64,000 bases of DNA from Bradyrhizobium arachidis (lineage in GTDB: Bacteria > Pseudomonadota > Alphaproteobacteria > Rhizobiales > Xanthobacteraceae). The translations under genes were made by a program, and so were the position numbers. The DNA lies in the NCBI RefSeq assembly GCF_024758505.1, contig NZ_CP077970.1, positions 4,650,001 to 4,714,000 on the forward strand. Direction: 5' to 3'. The notes beneath the pieces are model-generated. The model was not told where the DNA came from. It saw only the letters and a list, made by a program, of their open reading frames with translations, and searched no databases. Below are positions 55,754 through 64,000 of this stretch, piece by piece. Every line of letters begins with the position of its first letter. Position 1 is the first letter of the stretch.

Positions 55754-58492
55754 TCACCAATTGTAGCGCAGGCCGATATTGCCCTGGGCGCCGGGGCGGC
55801 TTCCGGCAATGTTCTGACGGAGCGTAAACTGGTAGCCGCCTTGCGCGTAGAGGCTGAGCTGGCTGTTGAGCCTCGACGTTACGCCTGCAAAGGCATCGAC
55901 ACGTTCCGCATTCTCGACGAGGAGCGCCTCGTCAGTGCCGGAAAACGTCGTCGCGGACAGCGTGCTCCAGGTCTTCCAATAGTTGATCCCCGCATAAGGC
56001 TGCCACACGATCCCATTGCTCGCCTCAATCGTCCATCGGCCTCGGACACCCAAGCGCCCTGTCGGCCCTGAGGTCGAGCCTGGGGCAACGAGCCCGAGGC
56101 CATCATTGGCGTCGGCGAACGACACTCTCTGCCAAATGAGCTGCGCTTGCGGCTCGATCACGAAGCGCGGGCCAAGCGGCAGCGGGATCGGATAGCCGGC
56201 CTCGAGCGAAGCAATGATGCCTGAGCCTTTGGTCGGCAATTGCGCAAACTCGGTCGTCGCACTGCCTCGGTACAGGGTGCCCTGGAGGATCGCATCGAAG
56301 TACCAGCCCGCGGGACCGTAATGCGTCCAATAGGCCGCGGCAGAATACGCATCGAGATTGAACGCTCCGGTGTGCGTCAACACATAGGCGGTCGCGGCCG
56401 GATTGGTAATGAGGCCGTCGACATTGGTGCCCGCGCGGCTATAGGCGAGGTAGACGCCGGCCGCATCGCGATGGCCGGGAAGTGAGCTGCCTCGCCACAG
56501 ATCGACGCCGCCCTGGAAACCGGCGAGCCATCCACTGGTTCGCGGATCGGCGAATGCCCGGTAGTGATTGTCCACCTGCTGACCGAAGAAGCGCCCCCAG
56601 TCCGGCCGGCCCCATCCTGTCGAAGCGCCGGCCGCGTTCGCGGGCGTCATCGTGTCTCCGATGCGCTGGTTGAGCGTGCCGAGCGTCGCAAGACCCAGCT
56701 GCCGCGCCACCGGTTGAATCACCCCATAGGTGGCGACTTCGGGCCCGATGATAGGATACACCCCGGGCGGGAGCGTAGTCGGCGGGGGATCTGCCGGCAG
56801 GACCGGCGGTGGGATGATCTCCTCGGGCGGCTCGGGCGTCGGGATGGGCGGCTGCACCTCGAAGGTCGATCGCAGGAACCAGTCGTTCGCAGAGCCGCCG
56901 TTGAGGCCACCTCGATACAAAAAGTAATCATAGGCGCCGCCGCGCACCTCGCCGGCAAGCGAAAACGCACCGGCAGCCGTCGTGCCGCCATCGGTCGTGC
57001 TCACGACCAGGATGCCGTCCGCGACCGTCTCGGCGCCCGGGCCGTTGGTGTTTTGAATCCTCAGCCGGGTCGAGCCCGTGGCAGTGCCGCCGTTCACGAC
57101 CAGCCGGTCGGACGGCGAATTGTCCCCGCCGAGATACGTGTTCAGCGTGATCGTTCCGCCGCTTCCCGCGTAGTTCGTCACCGTCAGCGTCTTGAAGGCA
57201 TTTCCCGATGGCGCCGTGAAGACGATGTTGCTGTCGTTGTTCGCGAGATTGGTGACATTGGAACTCGCAGTCATGGTCCAGACCGTTTGCGCGCTCAGCG
57301 AGACATTGGTGGTGCTGGAGCTGTCGGTGAAGATGGCGCCCGTCAGATCGGATCCGCGGTTCGTCATCGTAACGGCCGCGCTCTGCGAGGCGCTCAACAG
57401 GATTCCGTTGTTGCTGGTCACGACGGAGCCGACGGTGTCGATGCTGGCGCCGCCGCCCTGGACGACGAGCGCGTCGAAGGTGGATGTGACGAAGGTACGG
57501 TCGAGGCTCAGCCCGTTCGTTACGCCGGTTGCAGCCTGAAGCAGAAAACCGAAACTGCCACCGGTGCCGGTCGTCGTGACGCGGCTGTCGGTCAAGGCAA
57601 TCGACGCGCCGTTCATCAGCACGCCGCCGCGCGCGTTTCCGCCGCTGGAGACGTCGATCGTCATACCGTGTCCGGCGATGTTGCTGCCGGAACCGGTCGC
57701 CAGCAGACCGTTCTCGCCGCCGCCATTTCCGGTAACGCTGATCAATCCGCCGTTGAGCGTGGCGGCGGCGCCGGTATCGGCGCGCACGCCGGTATCGTTG
57801 CCGCCAGCACCGCCGCTGCTCGGGAGCCTGACAATTGCGTCGTTGGTGATGACTTGGCTGTTTGTGCCTGAGGCCCAGAGGCCGGTATTGCCGCCGCCGC
57901 CCGGAAGAAAGTTGATCGAGCTTCCGTTGTTCAGGGTCACCGTGCCGCCGTTGGTGGCCTGGGCACCCACGTTATTTCCAGCACCGCCCAGGTTCACCGC
58001 CAGGCCGGTCGCGATGATCTGGCTATTGGCTCCGTCGGCAATCACGCCGACATTCTGGCCGCCGCCATTGATGCCGAGGTTGATCGTCGATCCGCCGAAT
58101 AACGGATCGACGCCAAGGGTGACGATGCCGCCGTTGCGGGCCTGGGCGCCGATGCCTTGGCCGTTCATGAAGCTCGCCGTGACGCCATTGGCGGTGATCT
58201 GCGCTGCGTCGGCGCTGATCGAGGTCGGCGACGGGTAGGGCGACGCACCAAGTGAGGTGCCGGGGTCGATCGCGCAGGATGTGCCGACGACGGCAACGTA
58301 GGTGCCGTTGTAATTTGAAGAGATCGAGCAGGCGGCCTCGGCAACGTCGAACACGCTTGCCCCGGCCGACCACATGAGGGTTGCGAGCAGGAACGAACGC
58401 CAGGCGACGGTCTGTCGGTACTGGCGCCGCGCCAGCGCGATGTCACCGGCGAACAATGCACGCGTTACATTGCGTGCCGAGGCTCCCGCCAT
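55754..58492 (-). CDS. autotransporter (type Va) with beta-helix passenger
   Basis: The 912-residue protein has an extended signal region (RRQYRQTVAWRSFLLATLMWSAGASVFDVAEA) and a passenger of about 450 residues rich in Gly/Asn/Thr repeats (GGTVTLNNGS, GAAATLNGGLISVTGNGGG). A proline-rich linker (PPIPTPEPPEEIIPPPVLPADPPPT) precedes a C-terminal autotransporter beta-domain ending GAQGNIGLRYNW. It is exported across the outer membrane. The last residue is Trp rather than the more usual Phe. Adhesion is a likely role. Confidence 0.9.
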   Translation of the reverse strand: MAGASARNVTRALFAGDIALARRQYRQTVAWRSFLLATLMWSAGASVFDVAEAACSISSNYNGTYVAVVGTSCAIDPGTSLGASPYPSPTSISADAAQITANGVTASFMNGQGIGAQARNGGIVTLGVDPLFGGSTINLGINGGGQNVGVIADGANSQIIATGLAVNLGGAGNNVGAQATNGGTVTLNNGSSINFLPGGGGNTGLWASGTNSQVITNDAIVRLPSSGGAGGNDTGVRADTGAAATLNGGLISVTGNGGGENGLLATGSGSNIAGHGMTIDVSSGGNARGGVLMNGASIALTDSRVTTTGTGGSFGFLLQAATGVTNGLSLDRTFVTSTFDALVVQGGGASIDTVGSVVTSNNGILLSASQSAAVTMTNRGSDLTGAIFTDSSSTTNVSLSAQTVWTMTASSNVTNLANNDSNIVFTAPSGNAFKTLTVTNYAGSGGTITLNTYLGGDNSPSDRLVVNGGTATGSTRLRIQNTNGPGAETVADGILVVSTTDGGTTAAGAFSLAGEVRGGAYDYFLYRGGLNGGSANDWFLRSTFEVQPPIPTPEPPEEIIPPPVLPADPPPTTLPPGVYPIIGPEVATYGVIQPVARQLGLATLGTLNQRIGDTMTPANAAGASTGWGRPDWGRFFGQQVDNHYRAFADPRTSGWLAGFQGGVDLWRGSSLPGHRDAAGVYLAYSRAGTNVDGLITNPAATAYVLTHTGAFNLDAYSAAAYWTHYGPAGWYFDAILQGTLYRGSATTEFAQLPTKGSGIIASLEAGYPIPLPLGPRFVIEPQAQLIWQRVSFADANDGLGLVAPGSTSGPTGRLGVRGRWTIEASNGIVWQPYAGINYWKTWSTLSATTFSGTDEALLVENAERVDAFAGVTSRLNSQLSLYAQGGYQFTLRQNIAGSRPGAQGNIGLRYNW

Positions 58493-58776
58493 CTGTTCAT
58501 CTCCGAACAGGTTGCAATCGCCTACGTCATCAAATGTCGCGTGAAACTACGAATCGCCCAATCTACACGTTCGATCTTACAGTGCTGGTCTATCGATCTG
58601 CAACGATGGGTAGCGTCGCGATTGGCGGCTTCGCCGACCAAATCGATGGATGTTGCAGATCGGCAGCACATCGATGGAACTTGACGAAAATTCTCGTCAG
58701 CGCGGGCTTTGCGCTCGCAAGGGTTGTCCTCGATTGCAGCTTTGAGTAGAGTCAGGCTACCGACGGTAGAGCGCTT

Positions 58777-59502
58777 GTGAAATTTGGACTCGCTAGGAAC
58801 GTGCGTGCCATCTGCATTTTGGTTGTTGGATGGCTTGCGGCCGCGTTAGCCGGGCACGCCGTGGGCCAGAGTGCTTCCAGCGCTGCCGCTGACACTTGCC
58901 GCGCTGATATCGAAGACAACAAGCTCGACGCCCGAGAGCTTGTATGTTTGCGCGAGCTTGGAAGGCTCGCGAACCGCCGTGGTGATACGCTGTCGCTCCA
59001 ACTCGAGAACGGCACGTCAAAAGTCTATCGGACCGATACCAAGGCCTGTGAGGCCGACGACGCGCAGCATTGCGTTCAGTACTGGCTCGCCGGCTACCAT
59101 CCGGTGGCCCACGTCTATTCCATCGTGGTTAAGTATTACGAGGGTAGCGGCGTCGAGCTCGTCAGCGCACGCACGGGGGCCAAGCTGCTTCTCCCTGGCG
59201 TGCCATTCTTTTCGGATGACGGCGCGAATTTTCTCATCATCGATAATGATTATGCGCATGGCGGCGAGTATGACCTCGCCGTCGGCTCGACTGCGGGCGA
59301 CGCGCCTGCGCTGCAATGGAAGCACGCGCAGGACGCGCTATTCGAATGGCGCCATCAGCGCTGGATCGACGAGGATCACGTCGCGCTGCGCGTATTTCCA
59401 GCCGACACCGAGCAGAAATGTCCGGACGATAACTGCGACGCAGTCTTGGTGCGTTTTAACGACGGCTGGACGGTTCGGCGGGTGCCGGCCACATCAAAGT
59501 AA
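58777..59502 (+). CDS. secreted protein of unknown function
   Basis: The 241-residue product has a signal peptide (ICILVVGWLAAALAGHAVG) and a mature part with six cysteines. The repeated W/Y-rich beta-strand pattern (YWLAGYHPVAHVYSIVVKYYEGSGVELVSARTG, DGANFLIIDNDYAHGGEYDLAV) looks like beta-propeller blades. GTG start with GGTAGAG upstream. No family is recognised. The 284-bp interval before it (58493-58776) has no gene. Confidence 0.72.
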   Translation: MKFGLARNVRAICILVVGWLAAALAGHAVGQSASSAAADTCRADIEDNKLDARELVCLRELGRLANRRGDTLSLQLENGTSKVYRTDTKACEADDAQHCVQYWLAGYHPVAHVYSIVVKYYEGSGVELVSARTGAKLLLPGVPFFSDDGANFLIIDNDYAHGGEYDLAVGSTAGDAPALQWKHAQDALFEWRHQRWIDEDHVALRVFPADTEQKCPDDNCDAVLVRFNDGWTVRRVPATSK

Positions 59503-59542
59503 GAGCGGCAGTGCGGGCTAACGGCCAGTCTCGTTCGATGTG

Positions 59543-61453
59543 CTAGATCTCCAGCTCCGTGCCGAACTCGATCACCTGTCCTGTCGGCACGCCGAAGAAC
59601 GCCGCCGAGCGTTCGGCGTTGCGCTGCAGGAATGCGAACAGCGACTCGCGCCAGACCCACATGCCCGGCACGTCCTCGCGTGGGATGATGGTTTCGCGGC
59701 CGACGTAATAGGTGATGTCTGAGAGGTCGATGCCCGGCAGCTTGCCCTGCCGGCAGGCGAGCTTCAGCCCCTCGTAGATGGTCGGGTTCTGCATGAAGCC
59801 ATAGTGCAGGACCACGCGCGCGATCGCCGGGATGATCTCGATCACCTCGGCGCGCTCCTCGTCGGGAACGTGCGGGACCTCTTCGATCAGCACGGTGACG
59901 AGAACCACGCGCTCGTGCAGCACGCGGTTGTGCTTGACGAACTGGGTCAGCGCAAGCGGCACGCCTTTCGGCGCCGAGGCGAGGTAGACGGCGGTGCCGG
60001 GGAGCCTCGCGCGACACTTGTTGACGGCGGTCTCGATCAGGTCTTCCTCGGGCTGGCGCAGCTTTCCGCGCGCGCTTTCGACCAGCTTCACGCCGCTGCG
60101 CCAGGTCAGCATCAGGAAGGCGACGAAGCCTGCGAGCAGCAGCGGAAACCAGCCGCCCTCGAACAGCTTGATCGAATTGGCAGAGAAGAAGATCACGTCG
60201 ATCACGAAGAAGAAGCCGTTGACCGCGATGACCAGCCACGGCGAATAGCCCCACTGGATCGCCACGAGCGCGGCAAGCAGCGTGGTGATGGCCATCAAGA
60301 GCGACACCGCGATGCCGTAGGCACCGGCCAGCGCGTCCGACGAGCCAAAGGAGAGCACGGCGCCGAGCGTTGCGGCGGCGAGCAGCCAGTTCACCAGTGG
60401 CACATAGATCTGACCCATCGCATGGCTGGTGGTGTGACGGATCTGCATGCGCGGCAGGAAGCCGAGCTGGATCGACTGCTGGGTCAGCGAGAACACGCCG
60501 GAGATGATCGCCTGCGAGGCGATCACGGTCGCGACCGTCGAGAAGGCGACCAGCGGATAATGCAGCGCATCGGGGCAGAGCTGGAAGAAGGGATTGTCGA
60601 TCATGCCGGGATCCGTGACCAGAAGCGCGGCCTGGCCGAAATAATTCAGCACCAGCGCCGGCAGGCAGATCGCGAACCAGGCGAGCCGGATCGGGAAGCG
60701 CCCGAAATGCCCCATGTCGGCATACATCGCCTCGCCGCCGGTGACGGCGAGGAAGGCGGCGCCGAGGATACCGAAGCTGACGTGGAAATCCTGGTGGATC
60801 AGGAACTCGAAGGCATAGAGCGGGCTCAGCGCCGCCAGCACCGCCGGCGCCTTGGCGATGCCGTGGATGCCAAGTGCTGCGAGCACGAAGAACCAGGCGA
60901 GCATGACCGGGCCAAAGATCCGCCCTATGAAGGCGGTGCCCTGTTTCTGAATCATGAAGAGGCCGACCAGAATCGCGATGGTGAGGGGCACCACGGCGGG
61001 TGCCAGCGACGGAGCGTCCACCTTCAGGCCTTCGACGGCGCTCAGCACCGAGATGGCCGGCGTGATCGCGCCGTCGCCGTAGAGCAGCGCTGCGCCGACG
61101 AGACCGACGATCAGGAGATGGGCGCGCCAGGTGCCGGGCTGGGCGTGGCGGGCGTGCAGCAGCGCCAGCAGCGCGACTATGCCGCCTTCGCCGCGGTTGT
61201 CCGCGCGCAGGATCAGCAGCGCATATTTCAGGGAGATGATCAGCAGCAGCGCCCAGAGGATCAGCGATGCCACGCCGAGCACGGCGTCAGGGCTTATCGT
61301 TCCGCCGTGGGCGGCAGCCCTGGCGGCTTCCTTCAGTGCGTAGAGGGGGCTGGTGCCGATATCGCCATAGACCACCCCGAGGGCGCCCATGGTCATTGCT
61401 AGCGGGAGTTGGTTGGAATGGCCGGCGGCGACGGCGGGACTGGACAAAGGCAA
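59543..61453 (-). CDS. kup: Kup system potassium uptake protein
   Basis: The 636-residue protein has the Kup/HAK start TMGALGVVYGDIGTSPLYALKEA, about twelve membrane segments (for example LLIVGLVGAALLYGDGAITPAISVL) and a C-terminal cytoplasmic domain (about 460-636). It imports K+ with protons. The start is a TTG at 61453 or the TTG at 61447, which has GGGGG six bases upstream. It is convergent with the gene at 58777. Confidence 0.95.
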   Translation of the reverse strand: MPLSSPAVAAGHSNQLPLAMTMGALGVVYGDIGTSPLYALKEAARAAAHGGTISPDAVLGVASLILWALLLIISLKYALLILRADNRGEGGIVALLALLHARHAQPGTWRAHLLIVGLVGAALLYGDGAITPAISVLSAVEGLKVDAPSLAPAVVPLTIAILVGLFMIQKQGTAFIGRIFGPVMLAWFFVLAALGIHGIAKAPAVLAALSPLYAFEFLIHQDFHVSFGILGAAFLAVTGGEAMYADMGHFGRFPIRLAWFAICLPALVLNYFGQAALLVTDPGMIDNPFFQLCPDALHYPLVAFSTVATVIASQAIISGVFSLTQQSIQLGFLPRMQIRHTTSHAMGQIYVPLVNWLLAAATLGAVLSFGSSDALAGAYGIAVSLLMAITTLLAALVAIQWGYSPWLVIAVNGFFFVIDVIFFSANSIKLFEGGWFPLLLAGFVAFLMLTWRSGVKLVESARGKLRQPEEDLIETAVNKCRARLPGTAVYLASAPKGVPLALTQFVKHNRVLHERVVLVTVLIEEVPHVPDEERAEVIEIIPAIARVVLHYGFMQNPTIYEGLKLACRQGKLPGIDLSDITYYVGRETIIPREDVPGMWVWRESLFAFLQRNAERSAAFFGVPTGQVIEFGTELEI

Positions 61454-61572
61454 CCCCCATTGGCGACATCGCGCCCCGACGGGTCATTCCGAGGGGCGCG
61501 CGTGACGCAGTCTGCGACGAGACGTCGCAAATTTCCATGGGGTTCGTGTGACGAAAGGCTAGGCAGCCAACT

Positions 61573-61670
61573 GGAGCTTCCGTTCCGAAGCTCCTGATTC
61601 TTGTCTTGGCGCGTTTCTTGGCGCGTCTTCTTGGCGCGAACCGGGGTCCACTTCGCTGGAAAACGCTCTA
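61573..61670. repeat. dispersed repeat, class A, copy 3
   Basis: A diverged copy of the 8608 element: CTTGGCGCGAACCGGGGTCCACTTCG and GGAAAACGCTCTA, preceded by a hairpin GGAGCTTCCGTTCCGAAGCTCC. It contains the stop codon of the small secreted protein gene at 61668. Confidence 0.75.
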
Positions 61671-61925
61671 CGGGGTGCGGTCCGCGCTGACCAGGCGGGC
61701 GACCCGGACGTCCTTCTTGGTGCCGGCCTGCCGCAGGCAGGAGGCTTCGAAATTCGGCCAGGCCTGCTGCGAGCAATCCTTGCCGATCACACGGATGTCC
61801 AGCCGGTCGCTCTTGGCAAGCGGCTGCGGGACGCTGGCTTCCACCTTCGGGGCAAAGCCCGGCAGGACGGTGAGGGCTGCGGCTACGCACGCGGCGAGAG
61901 CGATCGCTGAAAGAGCCTTGATCAT
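61668..61925 (-). CDS. small secreted protein, 85 aa
   Basis: ATG 61925 has AGGGGA upstream. The product has a signal peptide (KALSAIALAACVAAALTVLPGFA) and a mature part SVPQPLAKSDRLDIRVIGKDCSQQAWPNFEASCLRQ with two cysteines. It resembles short rhizobial secreted proteins of unknown function. Its stop lies in a class A repeat. Confidence 0.75.
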   Translation of the reverse strand: MIKALSAIALAACVAAALTVLPGFAPKVEASVPQPLAKSDRLDIRVIGKDCSQQAWPNFEASCLRQAGTKKDVRVARLVSADRTP

Positions 61926-62175
61926 TGACGGTCCCCTGTGATCGGCCGCTGCGCCCATTTTGCTGCGGCCCGTCGTTTCGTTGGCCGGATTAGTAACCAT
62001 GGCCAGTTTCCGGACGTCTTCGCGGATGGGCAAAATGGTTTCGTTCGCCATCCGTTTTGTTTCGTCGCTGCCTCAAGGACGAAACACTTCGGGCGATTCC
62101 GACAGGTTTTGCGGAAAAACCGGCAGAAAACCTGTCCGGCTTGCCGGGCTGCTCGGAGCGCGGTAGGACGGGTCC

Positions 62176-62670
62176 ATGCCGCGCATTGCTTTCTATCCGG
62201 GTTCCTTCGACCCCATCACCAACGGCCATCTGGACGTCGTCCGGCACGCCGTTCCCCTATGCGACAGGCTTGTTGTCGCAATCGGTGTCCATCCCGGCAA
62301 GAAGCCGCTGTTCTCAAGCGAGGAGCGGCTGAAGATGCTTCACGATGTCTGCGGGCCGGTGGCCGCCCAGGCCGGCTGCGCCTTCGAGGCCACCACGTTC
62401 GACGACCTCACCGTCACCGCGGCGCAGAAGCACGGCGCGACCATCATGATCAGAGGTCTGCGCGACGGCACCGACCTCGACTACGAGATGCAGCTCGCCG
62501 GCATGAACGGGGCGATGGCGCCGGACGTGCACACCATCTTCCTGCCGGCCTCGCCGATGGTCCGCCCGATCACCGCCACACTGGTGCGCCAGATCGCAGC
62601 CATGGGCGGCGATGTTTCGACGTTCGTGCCGCCGCTCGTTGCAGCCCAGCTCAAGGCCAAATTCGCCTGA
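62176..62670 (+). CDS. coaD: phosphopantetheine adenylyltransferase
   Basis: The 164-residue enzyme has the nucleotidyltransferase motif [16 protein letters not shown] (T/HxGH as TNGH). It has [39 protein letters not shown] and a final [20 protein letters not shown]. It converts 4'-phosphopantetheine and ATP to dephospho-CoA, the fourth step of CoA synthesis. It is 38 bp before ppiA, probably in one transcript. Confidence 0.97.
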   Translation: MPRIAFYPGSFDPITNGHLDVVRHAVPLCDRLVVAIGVHPGKKPLFSSEERLKMLHDVCGPVAAQAGCAFEATTFDDLTVTAAQKHGATIMIRGLRDGTDLDYEMQLAGMNGAMAPDVHTIFLPASPMVRPITATLVRQIAAMGGDVSTFVPPLVAAQLKAKFA

Positions 62671-62708
62671 CAAAGGCGACTGCTATTCTTACCTGATCCG
62701 GAGTTTTC

Positions 62709-63284
62709 ATGATCCGTCGTCTCGCAATTCTTGCCACGATTTTCGTCGCGCTCGCCGGCGCGGCCCCGGCGGTCGCGCAGTCCCTGCCGGCGAATCTCGA
62801 CAAGGCCAATGCCATCGTCATCGACACCACCAAGGGCCGCATCGTCATCAAGCTGCGGACCGACATCGCGCCCCAACATGCCGAGCGCATCAAGCAGCTC
62901 ACGCGCGAAGGCTTCTACAACAACGTGCCGTTCCACCGCGTGATGGACGGCTTCATGGCGCAGACCGGCGACGGCCAGAACGGCAACGGCACCGGCGGCT
63001 CGAAATATCCGAACCTGAAGCAGGAATTCTCCAAGGTGCATTTCGCGCGCGGCATCGTCGGCATGGCCCGGCGCGGCGATAGCGTGGATAGCGCCAATTC
63101 GCAGTTCTTCATCATGTTCGCGGACGGCGGCAGCCTCGACAACAACTACACCGTGATCGGCGAGGTTGTGCAGGGCATGGACGTCGTCGACAAGCTGAAG
63201 AAGGCGCCGCCCGGCTCGGGCAGCGGCACCGTCACCGATCCCGACAAGATGGTGAAGGTGCAGGTCGCCTCCGACATCAAATAG
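62709..63284 (+). CDS. ppiA: periplasmic peptidyl-prolyl cis-trans isomerase (cyclophilin)
   Basis: The 191-residue product has a signal peptide (RRLAILATIFVALAGAAPAVAQ) and a cyclophilin domain: VPFHRVMDGFMAQTGDGQNGNGTGG, RGIVGMARRGDSVDSANSQFFIMFADGGSLDNNYTVIGEVVQGMDVVD. It isomerises X-Pro bonds during folding in the periplasm. A second, cytoplasmic cyclophilin follows two genes later. Confidence 0.94.
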   Translation: MIRRLAILATIFVALAGAAPAVAQSLPANLDKANAIVIDTTKGRIVIKLRTDIAPQHAERIKQLTREGFYNNVPFHRVMDGFMAQTGDGQNGNGTGGSKYPNLKQEFSKVHFARGIVGMARRGDSVDSANSQFFIMFADGGSLDNNYTVIGEVVQGMDVVDKLKKAPPGSGSGTVTDPDKMVKVQVASDIK

Positions 63285-63291
63285 CCGAGCC

Positions 63292-63702
63292 ATGGCGCGC
63301 CGCGGCCAAAAGCTCATCGTAGCTGCCGCGGTGCTCCTGCTTGGCGCGAGCGGCGCATCGGCGCAAGGCGAGCAGGTCAATACTATCCGCGATATCTTCG
63401 TGCGGTTGGGCCGTTGCTGGAAACCGCCGCCGCCCTCGAAGGCTCGCCCCATCGACATCACCGTCGTCGTGAGCTTTAACCGCGCCGGAGAGATTTTGGG
63501 TCATCCGAGGATCACCTACGAGTCCAAGGATGCTTCAGATAATGACCGGCTCCAGTACCGGGTCGCTGTGATGGAGGCATTGCAACGCTGTACGCCGATG
63601 CCATTTACCGAAACGATGGCAGGCGCCGCTGCGGGGCGTCCATTCGCGGTCCAGTTCCACGGCCGGAAGACTTCACCCCCAACCCAAGAGAGAAAAGCAT
63701 GA
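63292..63702 (+). CDS. small secreted protein with TonB-C-like region
   Basis: The 136-residue product has a signal peptide (KLIVAAAVLLLGASGASA). The pattern IDITVVVSFNRAGEILGHPRITYES...YRVAVMEALQRCTPMPF resembles the C-terminal domain of TonB/TolA proteins. It has no membrane anchor. It sits between two cyclophilin genes, 7 bp after the first and overlapping the start of the second by 4 bp (ATGA), so all are co-translated. Confidence 0.72.
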   Translation: MARRGQKLIVAAAVLLLGASGASAQGEQVNTIRDIFVRLGRCWKPPPPSKARPIDITVVVSFNRAGEILGHPRITYESKDASDNDRLQYRVAVMEALQRCTPMPFTETMAGAAAGRPFAVQFHGRKTSPPTQERKA

Positions 63703-64000
63703 GCGTCACCGAAAACACCTTGATCCTCGAAACCACGCAGGGCCCCGTCACCATCGAGATGCGACCCGACCTCGCGCCCGGCCACGTCGCGCGCATCAAG
63801 GAGCTGGTCCGCGAGGGCTTCTACGACGGTATCGTGTTCCATCGCGTGATTGACGGCTTCATGGCGCAGACCGGCTGCCCACACGGCACCGGCACCGGCG
63901 GCTCCGGCAAGAAGCTGAAGGCCGAGTTCAACGCCGAGCCGCATGTTCGCGGCACCGCCTCGATGGCGCGCGCCGCCAATCCCGATTCCGGCGACAGCCA
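63699..64000 (+). CDS. ppiB: cytoplasmic peptidyl-prolyl cis-trans isomerase (cut by window end)
   Basis: ATG 63699 overlaps the previous stop. The 100 visible residues lack a signal peptide and show a cyclophilin domain: ILETTQGPVTIEMRPDLAPGHVARIKELVREGFYDGIVFHRVIDGFMAQTGCPHGTGTGG and HVRGTASMARAANPDSGDSQ. The gene continues beyond the window. Confidence 0.93.
   Translation, partial: MSVTENTLILETTQGPVTIEMRPDLAPGHVARIKELVREGFYDGIVFHRVIDGFMAQTGCPHGTGTGGSGKKLKAEFNAEPHVRGTASMARAANPDSGDS

Noticed and set aside
59804..61402. Plus-strand ORF of 532 codons opposite kup
   Set aside because: Glu/Arg/Gln-rich antisense frame of a membrane protein gene.
61464..61556. Palindrome-like stretch after kup start (GGTCATTCCGAGGGGCGCGCG...)
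   Set aside because: Looks like a decayed intergenic repeat, but no second copy in this window allows a firm call.

Overview
The window is GC-rich chromosomal DNA from an alphaproteobacterium, most likely Bradyrhizobium or a close relative. The evidence is the gene set (minCDE, uvrA, ssb, gyrA, coaD and paired cyclophilins), several small protein families typical of Rhizobiales (DUF982, DUF6894, PilZ/DUF2336, AAKY-ending Omp25/31-like porins), CtrA-type and GAAC-N7-GAAC LexA-type operators, and several classes of dispersed palindromic repeat. The genus is inferred from sequence character and was not tested by a search. I saw no insertion sequence, prophage, tRNA, rRNA or CRISPR array.

Layout. 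1-4.7 kb: a cut-off GNAT acetyltransferase, a 46-residue membrane protein, PsiF, two alpha/beta hydrolases, a cupin and a nitroreductase. 4.7-7.3 kb: a cyclic-di-GMP cluster (DUF2336, PilZ, HD-GYP). 7.6-11.6 kb: AraC regulator, FMN reductase, chemoreceptor. 11.7-14.5 kb: a TetR-controlled divergent catabolic cluster (FAH-family enzyme on one side, tautomerase and crotonase on the other) with two matching operators. 14.5-22.5 kb: DUF1810, DUF2778, DUF982, SMI1/KNR4, a HerA-like ATPase, a phospholipid methyltransferase-like protein and an SDR-AraC-SDR group. 22.5-26.7 kb: DUF2147, the minCDE division-site operon with a CtrA box and a strong terminator, and an Ntn hydrolase. 26.7-36.6 kb: mostly small secreted, membrane or unknown proteins, an L,D-transpeptidase, and a candidate small RNA. 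36.6-39.1 kb: a MarR regulator divergent from a 3-hydroxybenzoate 4-monooxygenase, with one long dyad carrying both promoters. 39.2-43.4 kb: SRPBCC protein, YVTN propeller, nucleoside hydrolase, HAD phosphatase, HEAT-repeat protein.

43.4-55.6 kb is the DNA-maintenance part: uvrA and ssb each have a LexA box, and gyrA follows. Between uvrA and ssb lie a membrane-anchored thermolysin-like protein that has lost two zinc ligands and three tandem outer-membrane beta-barrel genes with near-identical terminators. 55.7-64 kb holds an autotransporter, a kup potassium transporter, coaD, and a periplasmic and a cytoplasmic cyclophilin with a small secreted protein between them.

The observations most worth following are the degenerate M4 peptidase, the two operator architectures (MarR/3-hydroxybenzoate and TetR/tautomerase), three perfect TTAA-N7-TTAA sites (minCDE, a secreted-protein gene, and a candidate sRNA), and four genes whose stop codons lie in or at the edge of dispersed repeats.
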